DNA from: Acholoe squamosa
Lineage: Eukaryota > Annelida > Polychaeta > Phyllodocida > Polynoidae
Assembly: GCA_949317995.1 (NCBI GenBank)
Contig: OX439050.1
Coordinates: 23,447,839-23,511,838 of the forward strand
Reading direction: 5' to 3'
DNA: 64,000 bases
Below the pieces are notes generated by a model that did no database searches, was not told the origin of the DNA, and was given only the letters and a program-made list of their open reading frames with translations. Of this stretch, positions 36,852 through 45,782 are shown one piece after another. Made by a program: the position numbers and the translations under genes. How positions within the stretch are numbered: the first letter of the stretch is position 1; each line of letters begins with the position of its first letter.

Positions 36852-37158
36852 ATCAGCACTTAACCAAAGGGCTTGTGTGTCATATTTATATTCTATGGAT
36901 CATTATATGGTGGTCCGAGATCAGGAGGGGGACGGACGTTATACCACCTTATAAATATTTCATTTCCCTGAGATTCTCTTCTCGGCTTTCACTAGCTTAT
37001 CAGCGCTTAACCAAAGGGTCTGTGTGTCACATTTATATTCTATGATTGTTTTTTACTGCGGATCACTATATGGTGGTCCGAGATCAGGAGGGGGACGGAC
37101 GTTATACCACCTTATAAATATTTCATTTTCCTGAGATTCTCTTCTCGGCTTTCACTAG
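36852..37158 (+). promoter_or_regulatory. Duplicated segment with TATA box (two copies)
   Basis: Copy 1 (36,852-36,996) and copy 2 (36,999-37,158) share cagcncttaaccaaaggg, a gtggtccgagatcaggaggg core and TATAAATA (36,950-36,957 and 37,113-37,120). The TATA box is followed about 30 bp later by the pyrimidine-rich ctcttctcggctttcact, a plausible start site. It is probably a tandem promoter for rightward transcription. Confidence 0.5.
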
Positions 37159-37679
37159 AGTTTTCATTTGAAATAAATTTTCCTTAAATTCAGATGATTT
37201 CTTTTAAATGTCTTTCAAATTTATGTGCAATTTAACCCTCATCCTTGATAAAGCGGTACTGCCCTTGAACCCTCATCGGGTAGAAAGAAACACATAGCGG
37301 AACCATAAACATTTGATGAGACACGACAGGAGTAGAGGAACCAAAAGTATTTCATTAGACACGGTAGAAACAGAAAGAGACATCTAACGGATTAACTAAG
37401 AAACATAAGGCTAGGTAAATTTTTGTAAGAAGTATTTTGTTTTCGATTGCGGAATATGCGTTCGGAAAATACATTTTTCTCTAGAACTATGGCATATTTT
37501 TGATATACAAAAGTATGGTATTCTTTATGTTTTTCATAGAATAAGACAATAAATCAGAAAGGTCTAGATAGGGCTTAAAAGTATGATTTCTCGGAGAAAA
37601 CACTGCTGCTAAAGATGGTTTTACCTAAAGCGGAAGGTATAGTCAGCCATTTTTTTATAACAGAGTGACGCATGCGTAA

Positions 37680-38340
37680 TGACTTATTGTGTTCGAGGAA
37701 AAAACTAACATACTAAGTAATTTTATGTTTCGCGTTCAAGTGAAAAATAAGGTTATGAGCTGGAAGGTTGTTGCGTTCGAATAGAGATTGAAATAATATC
37801 TTATTGCTTTTGTTGAAGGTGTGTTAGATCATTTAAGTAAAAGCATTCGAGTGGAAATTGCCTGATGCGTTCGAGTGGAAATTGTCTGATGCGTTCGAGT
37901 GAAAACTGTAGTAATAAACTGAACTGATGCGTTCGAGTGAAAACTGTAGTAATAAACTGAACTGATGCGTTCAAGTGAAAACTGTAGCAATAAACTGAAT
38001 ATTGAAATTAGTTGTGTTCGAGTGGATATTTAATAATGAATTAAATTTTTCTTTTCATATAAAAGCAGAACAGGAGAGGAGCATGTAAAACGCTACAGCT
38101 TATAACGAACCTAGGAAAAGGAAAACTGTAAGGTAGGTGATTTATATAGTTAGACCTTTTTTAACTTAACGCTTTCGAGTAAAAACTAAAATGTCAAACT
38201 TCAAATTTTATGCGTTGAAGAAGAAACTATAGTTTCAAGTTTTTTTATGCGTTAGAGTAAAAATAAATTATTTTATAGTGTTCGAGTAAAAACTACAGTC
38301 ACAAACTAAATATAGTTATTTGGTGTGTTTGTGCGAAAAC
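37680..38340. repeat. Field of gcgttcgagtgaaaact repeats
   Basis: At least ten copies of a g(c)gttcgagt(g/a)aaaact word. The best part (37,860-38,000) has three units of about 38 bp carrying gtagtaataaactgaactga. Units outside are diverged and irregularly spaced. Confidence 0.75.
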
Positions 38341-38547
38341 TGTAGTGAAAAACTGAATGCTTTTACTTACTGCTTTTAAAAAATAGACCCTGTTCAATTA
38401 ACGATGTTGATGTTTGAAACGTCAATAAATATCACATCACAATGGCGCTCTTCCTATAAATCAGCCATAGTAAATATACTTAGTAAATGAACTTTAATGA
38501 GCTTAGTTTACTTTAAAGAATTCCTATTTTTTTTGTTTTAGTGTATC

Positions 38548-39384
38548 ATGAGTGGAGGAAACTCTGTGTCTAACTACGAGGAACATAGAGGAGGACAACT
38601 AGCAAGGCAAAATATACAGGCGTGTCAGAGATTATTGACCCGTACGAGATTGATAATTAATTATCTGTTCCGTGATATTTTCTACGTACACAGAGGTAAA
38701 TTTATTAACCTATTCTTTGTTACTAAATAAAAAAGAAAAATACTTTTTTATTTGAATATAAAACCAAGTTCTAATAATAATGTTTTAAGTTTAAGAAGAT
38801 TTAGTTTTAATCTTCTCAATAAAAATTTATTTTTTCAGGTTAATACTTTACTCAATAATTTAAGAATGACCTTGCTGAACTCGAGTTATATATTAAAGAT
38901 TTTATGAAATGTTATTTTTCAGATCAATACTTAATCCAAACTCAATCCGAGAGTGATCTTACTGAACTTGAGTCAGAAAGTTTTACTGTAAAAAGCAAAG
39001 GTAAATTTCTTTTGTTTTGGATTTTAGTCATAGATAAGACGAATTGTTATTTATATTTTACATTAAAATTTAATCTAAATGAGTTTATAATGTAAAATTT
39101 AATCTAAATGAGATTATTATTAAAAGATTATATTGAAAAAACATTATAATTACTATTTATAATGTTTTATAATAACAAGATGAAGATATGAAACTGATTA
39201 AAATAATAACAAGATGAAGATATGAAACTGATTAATTTATATATATCATATTGAAAAAATAACGATAATTAGATGATGACATGAAACTGATTATATATGA
39301 AATGATAAAATGCTGATAATTTAAAGAAATTAAGTGTCTTTTTTCTTTTCAGATAGACGTCTTGTGCTGTCTTCTTATTTTTGA
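38548..39384 (+). CDS. Small three-exon gene of unknown function
   Basis: Exons 38548-38695, 38923-39000 and 39353-39384 join with GT-AG introns, all in phase 1, into a protein of about 85 residues. Each donor is gtaaat and each acceptor follows a long pyrimidine run. The start ATG itself lies 7 bp after an acceptor (gttttag at 38,535-38,541), implying an upstream untranslated exon. Exon 1 encodes a helical, Gln/Arg-rich segment (RQNIQACQRLLTRTRLI), exon 2 an acidic Ser/Glu segment, exon 3 a short tail. A decayed copy of exon 2 with its acceptor lies at about 38,830-38,890. No known family. Confidence 0.55.
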
Positions 39385-39755
39385 TTAAGGACTCAGCAGC
39401 ATCAAGGTCGTTTAGTCTGTGTAACATCAAGGTCGTCTGCAGTTTGCTCTAACATCGAGGTCGTTTACAGTTTACTGTATCAACAAGGTTATTCACAGTT
39501 CATTTAGGACGAGGATCTGCTAGCAACATCAAGATTGCTGATTAAATTTGGATAAGGTTATTATTTTATTTTATTTATTTGCTTACTTGCTTTTATTTAG
39601 TTAGCTTGTATCAGTCATTCAGTTAACGTGCTTCAGTTGTCTTGTTTATTTAGTTATTCAATAAATTATATAGCTGGCTTGCTTCTATTATGGTATAATA
39701 TATCATTCTTTCGGTGTTATCTAATTGGTTTGCATATTTTTTGGTTTTAATTCTT
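39385..39755. other. Spacer with aacatcaaggtcg repeats
   Basis: Contains four to five diverged copies of aacatcaaggtcgtttac(a)gttt at 39,398-39,540, then AT-rich sequence. No ORF. Confidence 0.5.
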
Positions 39756-40409
39756 ATGTCAATTCAGTATTACACTAATAATATTGTTTTAATAGCTAGA
39801 ACGTACCCTTGTGCTAAGTTAGACATAGAGAATTTATATCAGCTGCAGGGGAAAATTTCTAAATATAGAGGTTCTATTGTTATTTTAAAAAAAGATTTTT
39901 CTTTAAAATTTACCAAAAATGGGTGTTGTTATATATTTTTAAGAAATGATTTTAACTTTATTGTAAGCAACATTAAAAAGTTTATTTCCTTTTTTTGTTC
40001 AAACTTTTGGAATCATTTTTCTTTAATAAATTACAATAAAATTAAAGTATCATTATTAAATATCCAAATAAGTGTAGAAATTGACATAAAAAATAACAAT
40101 ATTAAAGTCATAGAATTTCTTTTAAAAATACGATTTCATTTTAAAGACAAATATTCATATAAATTAAAGGAGTCTAACACATATGAATCTGTTTGGGTAA
40201 ATTATGAAGGATTAAAAGATTATAATGTGAACAATGTTTCTGTCATAAGAATTTCAAATAAAGATATTACTTTTACTTTAGGTTATAATTTCAAAGGGAA
40301 TTGTATAACTAAAGATTGTAATATTTTTTTATTTTTATGTTCTGAGATAAAACTTGTGTTAGACGAAATAATAAAGGAAAAGTCAGATAATAAAAATGAA
40401 AGAAATTAA
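39756..40409 (+). CDS. Unknown protein, possibly with TBP-like repeats
   Basis: 217 residues from the ATG at 39,756; the frame is open further upstream without an ATG. The sequence has two similar halves. Each has a strand-rich part containing a short KD-F-like phrase followed by a hydrophobic helix (ILKKDFSLKFTKNGCCYIFL then SNIKKFISFF; RISNKDITFTLGY...FLFLCSEIKLVLDEI). This pattern of sheet followed by long helix, repeated twice, resembles the TATA-binding-protein fold, but no diagnostic residues are certain. The 3' end overlaps the next gene by 14 bp, so the two are probably co-transcribed. Confidence 0.5.
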   Translation: MSIQYYTNNIVLIARTYPCAKLDIENLYQLQGKISKYRGSIVILKKDFSLKFTKNGCCYIFLRNDFNFIVSNIKKFISFFCSNFWNHFSLINYNKIKVSLLNIQISVEIDIKNNNIKVIEFLLKIRFHFKDKYSYKLKESNTYESVWVNYEGLKDYNVNNVSVIRISNKDITFTLGYNFKGNCITKDCNIFLFLCSEIKLVLDEIIKEKSDNKNERN

Positions 40410-41466
40410 ATTGATTTCAGAAATTCTTTTAACAATATTTTTTATTTTAAGTCAAAATAATGAATTTAACAGAGTTTACTGGAATGAAATTAAGCTTAAA
40501 GAGAAACATTGTTTGTATTACATTTTAAAATATATTAAAAGGAAGAAGCAAGAGTCTTTTATATCAAAAGAGAAAATATTTGATCTAATGAAAGATGAGA
40601 CTTGGTTTTTTCTTTTGTCTCTGTTAAAAAAAGAAGAAGCCTACAAAAAAGAGTATGAATTTTGTATAAATCAAGAGAAAGAAAAAATTCTTTTAGACCT
40701 TATTTCTTCTCATAGTGTATTGTTAGAATGTATTTCAGAAGTTTTGAATCTTAATATAACTTTTCACACAAAAAATCAAAGTGTAGATTTTTTTCCTTCT
40801 GAAAATATGAGAAGCAAACCTGTTTCTATTTTTTTTGATTCTGAGAACGAGGAAGTGAAAGAATATGTAGAGACTAAGAAAAGAAAAAAGAATAAAAAAA
40901 TATTACCAGCTTCTGATAATGTTTTCAGTGAAGAGAATTTGTCAGATTCTAGTGAAAATGAGGATAATGATTCGAAATCTTTAGACATAGAAAGAAAAAA
41001 GAGAAAATCTAAATCTGTTAAACCTAAACGAAGCGTTTCTCAAGATACTTCTTCTGATCCTGAATTTAATTTTTTAAAAGAAGATTTAGAATTGTCTGAG
41101 AGCGATTCAGATAGTGAAGAGCAGGGTTTAACGAATAAAAAATTTAAAAAAAATGAAGAAATGAAGCATGAGAAAAAAATAGATATAGATGTAGATGATA
41201 AAGTAAATTCGTTACGAGAGTTTTCACCTTTTGCTAACTTATTTAAAGAACAGCTAGAACAGTGTAGGGCTAACTTAGAATCTTCTATTAAAGTATGTGA
41301 TAGAATATATAAGCATTTAATTGTCTTACAAACTAATATGTTACCTGAAAATATAGAGAAATGTGCCAAATGTCCGCAACATTGTTCTGCAGCTATTCTC
41401 AGGTGTACTAAAGACAGAAGAGGTCCTAAAAATTGTAAACCAAAAAAATTAAAAATAATGAAATAA
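40396..41466 (+). CDS. Unknown nuclear-type protein with acidic/basic centre and C-terminal Cys cluster
   Basis: 356 residues. The first 130 are helical and hydrophobic in pattern and may fold. Residues about 145-265 are low complexity, alternating Lys/Arg-rich stretches (KKRKKNKK; ERKKRKSKS) with acidic Ser-Asp-Ser stretches, typical of nuclear proteins. A helical segment follows, and the last 40 residues hold CAKCPQHCSAAILRC and a basic end. The first codons overlap the preceding ORF. Position among the left-arm genes suggests an early regulatory role; this is inference from location only. Confidence 0.6.
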   Translation: MKEIKLISEILLTIFFILSQNNEFNRVYWNEIKLKEKHCLYYILKYIKRKKQESFISKEKIFDLMKDETWFFLLSLLKKEEAYKKEYEFCINQEKEKILLDLISSHSVLLECISEVLNLNITFHTKNQSVDFFPSENMRSKPVSIFFDSENEEVKEYVETKKRKKNKKILPASDNVFSEENLSDSSENEDNDSKSLDIERKKRKSKSVKPKRSVSQDTSSDPEFNFLKEDLELSESDSDSEEQGLTNKKFKKNEEMKHEKKIDIDVDDKVNSLREFSPFANLFKEQLEQCRANLESSIKVCDRIYKHLIVLQTNMLPENIEKCAKCPQHCSAAILRCTKDRRGPKNCKPKKLKIMK

Positions 41467-41578
41467 ATATTATATAAAAGTTGCTTAGCATAATGTTTGA
41501 GTGACATTTTATTTTTTTATACTTAACTTTTTGACTTAAAATTTTAGTTATGAATTTTATTTTATTTATTACCTACAG

Positions 41579-42535
41579 ATGGAACGTGAAAACCAAGAGC
41601 CAGAACCTATTTTGTCCAAGTTAAACAACCAATTTTTTCAAGGAACAAAATTTGCTAAAAATGTTCATGATGTACAAGAAACATCTTCTCTTCAGAAGCC
41701 TGAAGAGGAAATGCCTCTTCTTGTAAGACCGAGTCGAGCTTATCCTACTAAAAGAATGATATCAAAAGAAGAAGATCTGGAGGTTATGCCTCCATTAGTA
41801 AAGAAAAAAAAACTTTCTGAGCTTTGCAAAAGCGACTATGGTCCAGCTTCTTCAGATTTACTAGACGAAGCTATTCAGATTTCTGGACTTGAGTTGTCAA
41901 AAGATGACTATCAAGTTGTGAATGAAGTTGTCTCCTTAGAAGATAACAATGAACTTCACGTTGACTATGAGGAAATTGGTGGTATTGAAGACAACAATGA
42001 CCACTACAGTCATCGTGAAGTTGAAGTTATTCTCGAAGGGGACAAGGACGAAATCATTGACAGTAACGAAGTTAATGTTGCTGGTGAAGAAGTAGCTGTT
42101 CTCCAAGACAGTGACTTAGTTCCTAGTGAAGTTGTCGTGAAAGACGACAACAACATCACTCTTCCTGATAAAAGTTCAGCCAAAGTTGTCAATGTCACTG
42201 AGCCTTTTTCTGATTCTATACAACAGGCTAATACGAGAGACTACCTTCAACGTTTAATTCTGTCTCGCTTGCCTGTTTCTGTCGTCTTCCCTCAAAAGAA
42301 AGACACAGAGACAGGATCTCTTTTCTTGAAGCTGATGACGAAAGTTCCTACAAAAACAAGAACAAAAATATGTAAAAAAATCACTTGTGAAACATGCACT
42401 GACGAGCTGTTCTTTGGAGGGGGAGTATATTTCACTGCACAGAAAAAGAGCATGATGTCATGCCGTTATTGCTTGAAACTTTTTGGCTCCCCTCTCCTTT
42501 TGATTCAGCATATTTCGTCAACACATTTGGATTAA
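41579..42535 (+). CDS. Acidic protein with C-terminal C2H2 zinc finger
   Basis: 318 residues. Residues about 90-220 are strongly acidic with repeated short Val/Asp/Glu phrases (EVVVKDDNN; EVNVAGEEVAV), like an activation domain. The C terminus has a CETC pair and then a C2H2 finger, CRYCLKLFGSPLLLIQH with a terminal HLD. Codon use is less AT-rich than in neighbouring genes. The ATG directly follows a splice-acceptor-like ttattacctacag, so the mRNA may carry an upstream leader exon. A DNA-binding regulator is the likeliest role. Confidence 0.6.
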   Translation: MERENQEPEPILSKLNNQFFQGTKFAKNVHDVQETSSLQKPEEEMPLLVRPSRAYPTKRMISKEEDLEVMPPLVKKKKLSELCKSDYGPASSDLLDEAIQISGLELSKDDYQVVNEVVSLEDNNELHVDYEEIGGIEDNNDHYSHREVEVILEGDKDEIIDSNEVNVAGEEVAVLQDSDLVPSEVVVKDDNNITLPDKSSAKVVNVTEPFSDSIQQANTRDYLQRLILSRLPVSVVFPQKKDTETGSLFLKLMTKVPTKTRTKICKKITCETCTDELFFGGGVYFTAQKKSMMSCRYCLKLFGSPLLLIQHISSTHLD

Positions 42536-42713
42536 AAAATTCACAAGAAATAAAACATAAGCTTCAAGAAAAGTTACTTTAATGTTTATATGATGTTATA
42601 TTTGAACATGTGTGCAGCCTATATCATAAATATGTAGTATGAAAATGTCATACAAGAATTTCAATGTTTGTTTTATATCTTAAAATAATCCGTCTTGTTT
42701 TTATAGGTTCAAG

Positions 42714-43559
42714 ATGGAAAAGCAACTCTACTTGAACTTTTTTTTACTTTCATTAAGAAGTTTATACTTTAAAAACTATTTCAATTTTTATCGTGAACCT
42801 TTGATGGAAAAATTAAACATTGAAATACCTGCACATTCATTATTATCTGTATCGAAATGTTTTTTATACATTTCCTTCTTAAATATTTCATCAAAAAAAG
42901 CTTGTTATGAACGTTTTAATGAAATCAAAAACATAGAGTCCTTAGCATTTTTTGCTTCTTTTTTTCAGTCAGATTTTTTGTTTAATTATATATATCAAAG
43001 GACTACGAAAAAAATCAAAGAAATAGGGAAAGCATTGAAAGTTTATGTTTATTGCGGAACTATGTTTCATGTAAGCAGTAGAAAATTATTTTGGTTTGCT
43101 TCAGATCTTCTAAAAGTTAATCGTTCTGACATATTAGACGATTTGCTTTGTACAAAACACAGCATATTTGCTTATTGTGATTATCTTTGTTATTCGGATA
43201 ATGAACTACAAAATAAAATAACTGATATGTTACAAGATTTAGACCTTAATGCAGAAATTGTTAAGTTTCGCTGCGGAGGGTGTGGGAAATACCATACTTT
43301 TGATAAAAATAAAAAAATTAAAACATTAAAAGTAACATATATGCTGTGTTGTGCTTGTCCAGTTAATTATAAATGTTACAGTAGTTTTAAGTTTGCTTCA
43401 TACAGTACTCATTATCGGAAAGGTATAGCATGTTATGATTGTGGCATGAAATGGAAAAAAGCAAAGCCAATATGTAGTCCTGAATTTTGTTCATGGCTAA
43501 GAAAAAAATTCAGAAGCTTAAGAAAAAAAACTATAAAAAATGCATTACATTATTATTAA
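42714..43559 (+). CDS. RING-like zinc-binding protein A (paralogue pair)
   Basis: 281 residues. The first 180 are helical with an FFASFFQSDFLFN motif. The C terminus has a treble-clef/RING-like arrangement: CGGCGKYH, a CCACPVNYKC segment and CYDCGMKWKKAKPI. The next ORF has the same architecture (FFSDFFQSSYLLE; CKLC; HCCMQPVHIKCL; CKYCDVKWFEKKPI), so the two arose by duplication. RING-type domains often act as E3 ubiquitin ligases, but the spacing here is not canonical. An acceptor-like gtttttatag lies just upstream of the ATG. Confidence 0.6.
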   Translation: MEKQLYLNFFLLSLRSLYFKNYFNFYREPLMEKLNIEIPAHSLLSVSKCFLYISFLNISSKKACYERFNEIKNIESLAFFASFFQSDFLFNYIYQRTTKKIKEIGKALKVYVYCGTMFHVSSRKLFWFASDLLKVNRSDILDDLLCTKHSIFAYCDYLCYSDNELQNKITDMLQDLDLNAEIVKFRCGGCGKYHTFDKNKKIKTLKVTYMLCCACPVNYKCYSSFKFASYSTHYRKGIACYDCGMKWKKAKPICSPEFCSWLRKKFRSLRKKTIKNALHYY

Positions 43560-43897
43560 AGTTTAAGAAATATAAGGATGTAAAAAAACTACTATGTGAT
43601 AACTTCTAACAGGTATCCTTTATCACATAAGAGTATATAACCTGTAAGTTCGGTGTTTAGTTAGGCACTGTGACATTTCAGGTTAAGAACCTTAAAACAG
43701 AACATTCTGTACCATATTTATCAAACAAGTTTTGATATATAAAGTCTATTGAAGATAATATGCCTTTACCATATTTGTTGTTGGATTGAAATAAAGAGGA
43801 TTTATTGTAAGTTATTGAGTAGATATAATAAAGTGTCAAGTTTTGAGAAGAGATTTCACAGTAAGTTATATCAGAAAAAAAATTGCTGATATAAAAG

Positions 43898-44752
43898 ATG
43901 ATAATGAAAGTTAATGTTGGTTTGCTTTTAAGTCGTGTTTATTACTTAGAAGCTATGTTGACTTTCACTGATGGTAAAATAGATGATTTAATAGATGTCA
44001 GTTTCCCTGTTCAGAATTATATGAGTGTAAGAGAAGCTAAACATATATTTACAGCGCTTTCTTTGATTCAGCCATTTTCATCTTTAAAAGAAATAAGAGT
44101 AGAAGCTTTATGCTTTTTCTCTGATTTCTTTCAGTCTTCATATCTTTTAGAAGAAATAATGAAGATTGTTTTATCTGATGTCATGTTATTGCCTAGAATT
44201 ATTAAAATGTGCTGTATTTTTTTAAAATATACAGATTTTTATTATAGAATAAAGGATTTTTCATGTTTTATTTTAGAAATTTCATATTTTGAAGATGTAA
44301 TAGAATTGATGAAACCTGCTCACAAAAGACATTACTTGAATGTTAATCCTAATGATTATGTTTTAAGTCCTTTAAAGAAAAAAATAAGAGATCAAATAAG
44401 AAAAAAAGAACATAAAATGTCTATTCTTTATATGTTTTGTAAACTTTGTTCTTCAGAGCTGATAATTTCTTCTAACAGCACAAATGTTACTTACATTCAT
44501 TGTTGTATGCAACCTGTTCATATAAAATGTTTAAAATTTTTCTTTATGAAAACGAATCATAAAATAAAAAAGTGTAAATATTGTGATGTTAAATGGTTTG
44601 AAAAGAAGCCAATATATAGGTATGAAAAAGATATATTATTATGGTTATCAAAAAAATCAGAATCATGCTCTTCTTTGAAGAAAGACAAGTTACCTAAAAT
44701 GGCTTTACTTGAAAATAAAAATGTTGAAAAATATAACAGTGTTATGTTATGA
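43898..44752 (+). CDS. RING-like zinc-binding protein B (paralogue pair)
   Basis: 284 residues, paralogous to the protein at 42,714. It shares the helical N-terminal part with FFSDFFQS and the C-terminal zinc site CKLC...HCC..PVHIKC...CKYC, closer to a RING/PHD pattern than its partner because of the His residues. It ends in a Lys/Ser-rich tail. The 340-bp gap before it carries no ORF. Possible roles are ubiquitin ligation or transcription control; not determined. Confidence 0.6.
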   Translation: MIMKVNVGLLLSRVYYLEAMLTFTDGKIDDLIDVSFPVQNYMSVREAKHIFTALSLIQPFSSLKEIRVEALCFFSDFFQSSYLLEEIMKIVLSDVMLLPRIIKMCCIFLKYTDFYYRIKDFSCFILEISYFEDVIELMKPAHKRHYLNVNPNDYVLSPLKKKIRDQIRKKEHKMSILYMFCKLCSSELIISSNSTNVTYIHCCMQPVHIKCLKFFFMKTNHKIKKCKYCDVKWFEKKPIYRYEKDILLWLSKKSESCSSLKKDKLPKMALLENKNVEKYNSVML

Positions 44753-44852
44753 TGTTATATAATGTTTTCAATTATGAAATTAATAAATATTTTTCAAGTT
44801 TAATTTCTTTGAGATAATCAAAAAAGTATATATCATATAAGTAAAAAAAGAA

Positions 44853-45782
44853 ATGTCAATTTCCTCTCCTTTTTACGTGAATTTACCCTCTAATACTATT
44901 CACCCTTCTAGGGAAAACAAAACAAGTTCTTATTATGTTAATTTACCTTCAACTATTACATTGAAAGGGGAATGGGAGGTTGGAGTGGTGGAAGTTAATA
45001 TACCTATTTCTTGGTATAATTTTCCTGAAAGACCAGAACGAAATAGAACTATAATAGTGGAAAGAAATTTTTTTAAATTTAAAAAAAATGTGTTCATAGC
45101 AAATTCTGCAAGTGATGTTACCTTGGAGAAAAGGTTTATAGTAGAAAGAATTCCTTATGGAAATTATAATTCTATTAATAACCTTATTGGAACTATAAAT
45201 TCTGTTTTAGAAAAAATTGATATTTATCCTGAGGATGTTTTCTTTAAAAAAGAGCGAAAACCTTTTATGAAAATAGAACCACAAAATTTAAAACCTATTC
45301 TTAAAGTAGGAAAAGGAGACGTAGTAACTTTTTCTTCTGATTTGTCTTCTTTGTTAAGATTAGATTTACATGAAAAAGCTGAGAAAAAAGAAGGAAATAC
45401 TGTGTCTTTCATGGGACCTCCTTTAGAAAATTTTGAAGAATATAAAAAAATAGCATCAAATTTAGGACCAAATGAATATGAAAATTTCATAGCGGGTGGG
45501 GTTCCTAATTTGCATTACATAGCATCTAATATTTATATTTATAGCAACATAGTTTGTAATGAAGTAGTAGGAAACAAACAAGTTCCACTTTTAAGAACAA
45601 TAAGATGCACAGGAAGCTTTGGTGATGACATAACAGAAGTTTTTGTTACTCCATATTACAAAAAACTTAAAAGAAATGAAATACAAGAAATTCAAATAAC
45701 TGTCTGTGATGACTTAGGAGATCTTGTTAAATTTGAATACGGAACAGTGTTTTTGGTTTTACATTTCAGACCGATAGTCTAA
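44853..45782 (+). CDS. Probable minor virion protein (penton/fibre-type candidate)
   Basis: 309 residues, mostly predicted beta strand. The opening motif FYVNLPS...YYVNLPSTITLKGEWEVGVV followed by EVNIPISWYNF is a conserved feature of a Polinton structural gene that usually lies close to PolB. The C terminus ends in a strand FLVLHFRPIV. The stop codon overlaps the PolB start (TAATG). Assignment to penton rather than another virion surface component is inference; a jelly-roll fold prediction would decide. Confidence 0.55.
   Translation: MSISSPFYVNLPSNTIHPSRENKTSSYYVNLPSTITLKGEWEVGVVEVNIPISWYNFPERPERNRTIIVERNFFKFKKNVFIANSASDVTLEKRFIVERIPYGNYNSINNLIGTINSVLEKIDIYPEDVFFKKERKPFMKIEPQNLKPILKVGKGDVVTFSSDLSSLLRLDLHEKAEKKEGNTVSFMGPPLENFEEYKKIASNLGPNEYENFIAGGVPNLHYIASNIYIYSNIVCNEVVGNKQVPLLRTIRCTGSFGDDITEVFVTPYYKKLKRNEIQEIQITVCDDLGDLVKFEYGTVFLVLHFRPIV

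Larger units (their letters stand above)
36162..38541. other. Repeat-rich divergent region between the glycoprotein and rightward genes
   Basis: About 2.4 kb without a credible ORF, between a leftward gene and a block of rightward genes, so it should hold promoters for both. It contains a duplicated TATA-bearing segment (36,852-37,158) and a field of gcgttcgagt repeats (37,680-38,340). A donor-like aggtaggt at 38,131-38,138 could end an untranslated leader exon. Confidence 0.5.

Noticed and set aside
41040-41507. Minus-strand ORF of 155 residues
   Set aside because: Antisense of the low-complexity Ser/Asp/Lys-rich gene at 40,396.
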